Shown here piece after piece: positions 63,368 to 64,000 of a stretch of 64,000 nucleotides of DNA. A model generated the notes under the pieces. It searched no databases. It was not told where the DNA came from and saw nothing but the letters and a program-made list of their open reading frames with translations. Numbering within the stretch: position 1 is the first letter of the stretch; the number at the start of each line of letters is the position of its first letter. Source of the DNA: Deuterostichococcus epilithicus (Eukaryota; Chlorophyta; Trebouxiophyceae; Prasiolales; Stichococcaceae). The translations under genes and the position numbers were made by a program. The stretch spans positions 1,724,501 through 1,788,500 of the forward strand of contig JAVTLE010000005.1 of the NCBI GenBank assembly GCA_033439295.1, given 5' to 3'.

Positions 63368-64000
63368 TCAGCGCGGCTTCTGGATTAAGATGATAGAGCT
63401 GTAGGGCTGCACGCCATATGTGGGGGTGGTGATGCCGCTGTTGCCGCCTGCAGTGTCACATGACAAGCCGGGTCACCACAGCTTGATGCAGCTTTGCCCG
63501 CCAACCCAAATCAATCCATCAAGAGGTTGTCATCCTTGAGTGCAAGACTTGTGCAGAGGCTTGGATTATATTGACGCAAAGCCCGTGAACAATCGGTACC
63601 GGGTGTGAAGTCCTTGGGCGCTGCCAGGGCGGTGTCCACAAGGCGGGCCCACTGGCTGCCCTCCGGCGGCGGCGGTAGCGCAGCTTGCACCTCGAAGTGA
63701 TGCGAATTCAGCGCCACGTACACGTCGCCGCCGCCCTGGCCGCTGGATGCAGAAGAGGAGGCAGAAAGGGGGCTCAGTGCACGGCAATCACCGCCTTCTC
63801 TTACAGGCGAGCCACTCGGAATGTGGCTACACCCTTTCAGAAGGCAACCATTAGCAGGCTGACGCTGGGATTCCCGGGCATCGCCAAGCCGGTGTACACG
63901 CAGAGCTCTGTCGAAACAGCGGCATGGGCATTGCTGGCTGGAGTGTGGAGCGCCATAGCAGGGGGAGGAGGCAGCAACGGGTGACGTCCTACTTTCAGGT
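63368..64000 (-). CDS. ISA: Isoamylase-type starch debranching enzyme, C-terminal part
   Basis: Isoamylases cut alpha-1,6 branches and shape amylopectin in the plastid. Only the 3' end is in the window. The penultimate exon, 63742-63600, encodes GGDVYVALNSHHFEVQAALP and ARLVDTALAAPKDFTPG, which matches the C-terminal beta-sandwich of isoamylases (VYVAFN..H..V...LP, then LVDT). It joins in phase to the last exon, 63447-63368, encoding NSGITTPTYGVQPYSSIILI and QKPR before TGA. The VQPYSSIIL ending is the usual isoamylase terminus. DNA from 63743 to the edge is intron or further coding exon that I could not assign: the minus-strand reading there is not isoamylase-like, and a plus-strand reading is also open. 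Which isoform (ISA1, 2 or 3) cannot be told from this fragment. Confidence 0.82.

Overview
This window is nuclear DNA of a green alga. The genes are eukaryotic and plant-like: a G-box-type bZIP factor, a starch-debranching isoamylase, a plastid DUF2301 membrane protein and plastid siroheme synthesis. They are GC-rich and split by many short introns with GT...GCAG borders, and coding exons are full of Ala, Gly, Gln and Ser runs. A trebouxiophyte (Chlorella/Coccomyxa-type) chlorophyte fits best, but that placement is inference and I cannot name a species. A few N positions (77, 17955, 39985-39991) lie in GC-rich coding sequence.

Layout, left to right: the 5' part of an unidentified minus-strand gene (1-2086); a plastid DUF2301 membrane protein (+, 2549-4642); a single-pass membrane protein with a Pro/Ala-rich tail (+, to 6406); sirohydrochlorin ferrochelatase SirB (-, 6586-7475); bifunctional DHFR-TS (-, 7996-11533); an unidentified Ala/Glu-rich coiled-coil protein (-, 11674-14156) head-to-head with a BRCA2 orthologue (+, 14530-23135); the cytochrome oxidase assembly factor PET117 (-, 23469-23802); a folylpolyglutamate/dihydrofolate synthase (-, 24106-27659); a 17-kb VPS13B-type lipid-transfer protein (+, 28620-45825); a GBF-like bZIP factor (+, 46202-48149); an SLC35E3-like sugar-phosphate/nucleotide-sugar transporter (-, 48852-50940); an FHA-PP2C phosphatase (+, 52003-56494); ARL2 (-, 57174-58365); an unidentified, probably plastid-targeted helical protein (+, 58955-60202); a degenerate DHHC protein (+, 61007-62943); and the 3' end of an isoamylase (-, 63368 to the edge).

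Most genes are single-copy housekeeping functions with no operon logic. Two groupings may mean something. Two folate enzymes (DHFR-TS and FPGS/DHFS) flank BRCA2 within 20 kb. BRCA2 shares a 373-bp divergent promoter region with the coiled-coil gene. I saw no tRNA, rRNA, CRISPR array, transposon or virus-derived element, and no clear sign of horizontal transfer. Exon borders were read by eye from splice signals and reading phase. They are firm for SirB, DHFR-TS, PET117, ARL2, the isoamylase end and most of DUF2301, and approximate elsewhere. The most distinctive observations are the decayed BRC repeats and a second GPT-type repeat in BRCA2, the loss of zinc ligands in the DHHC protein, and the unidentified coiled-coil partner of BRCA2.
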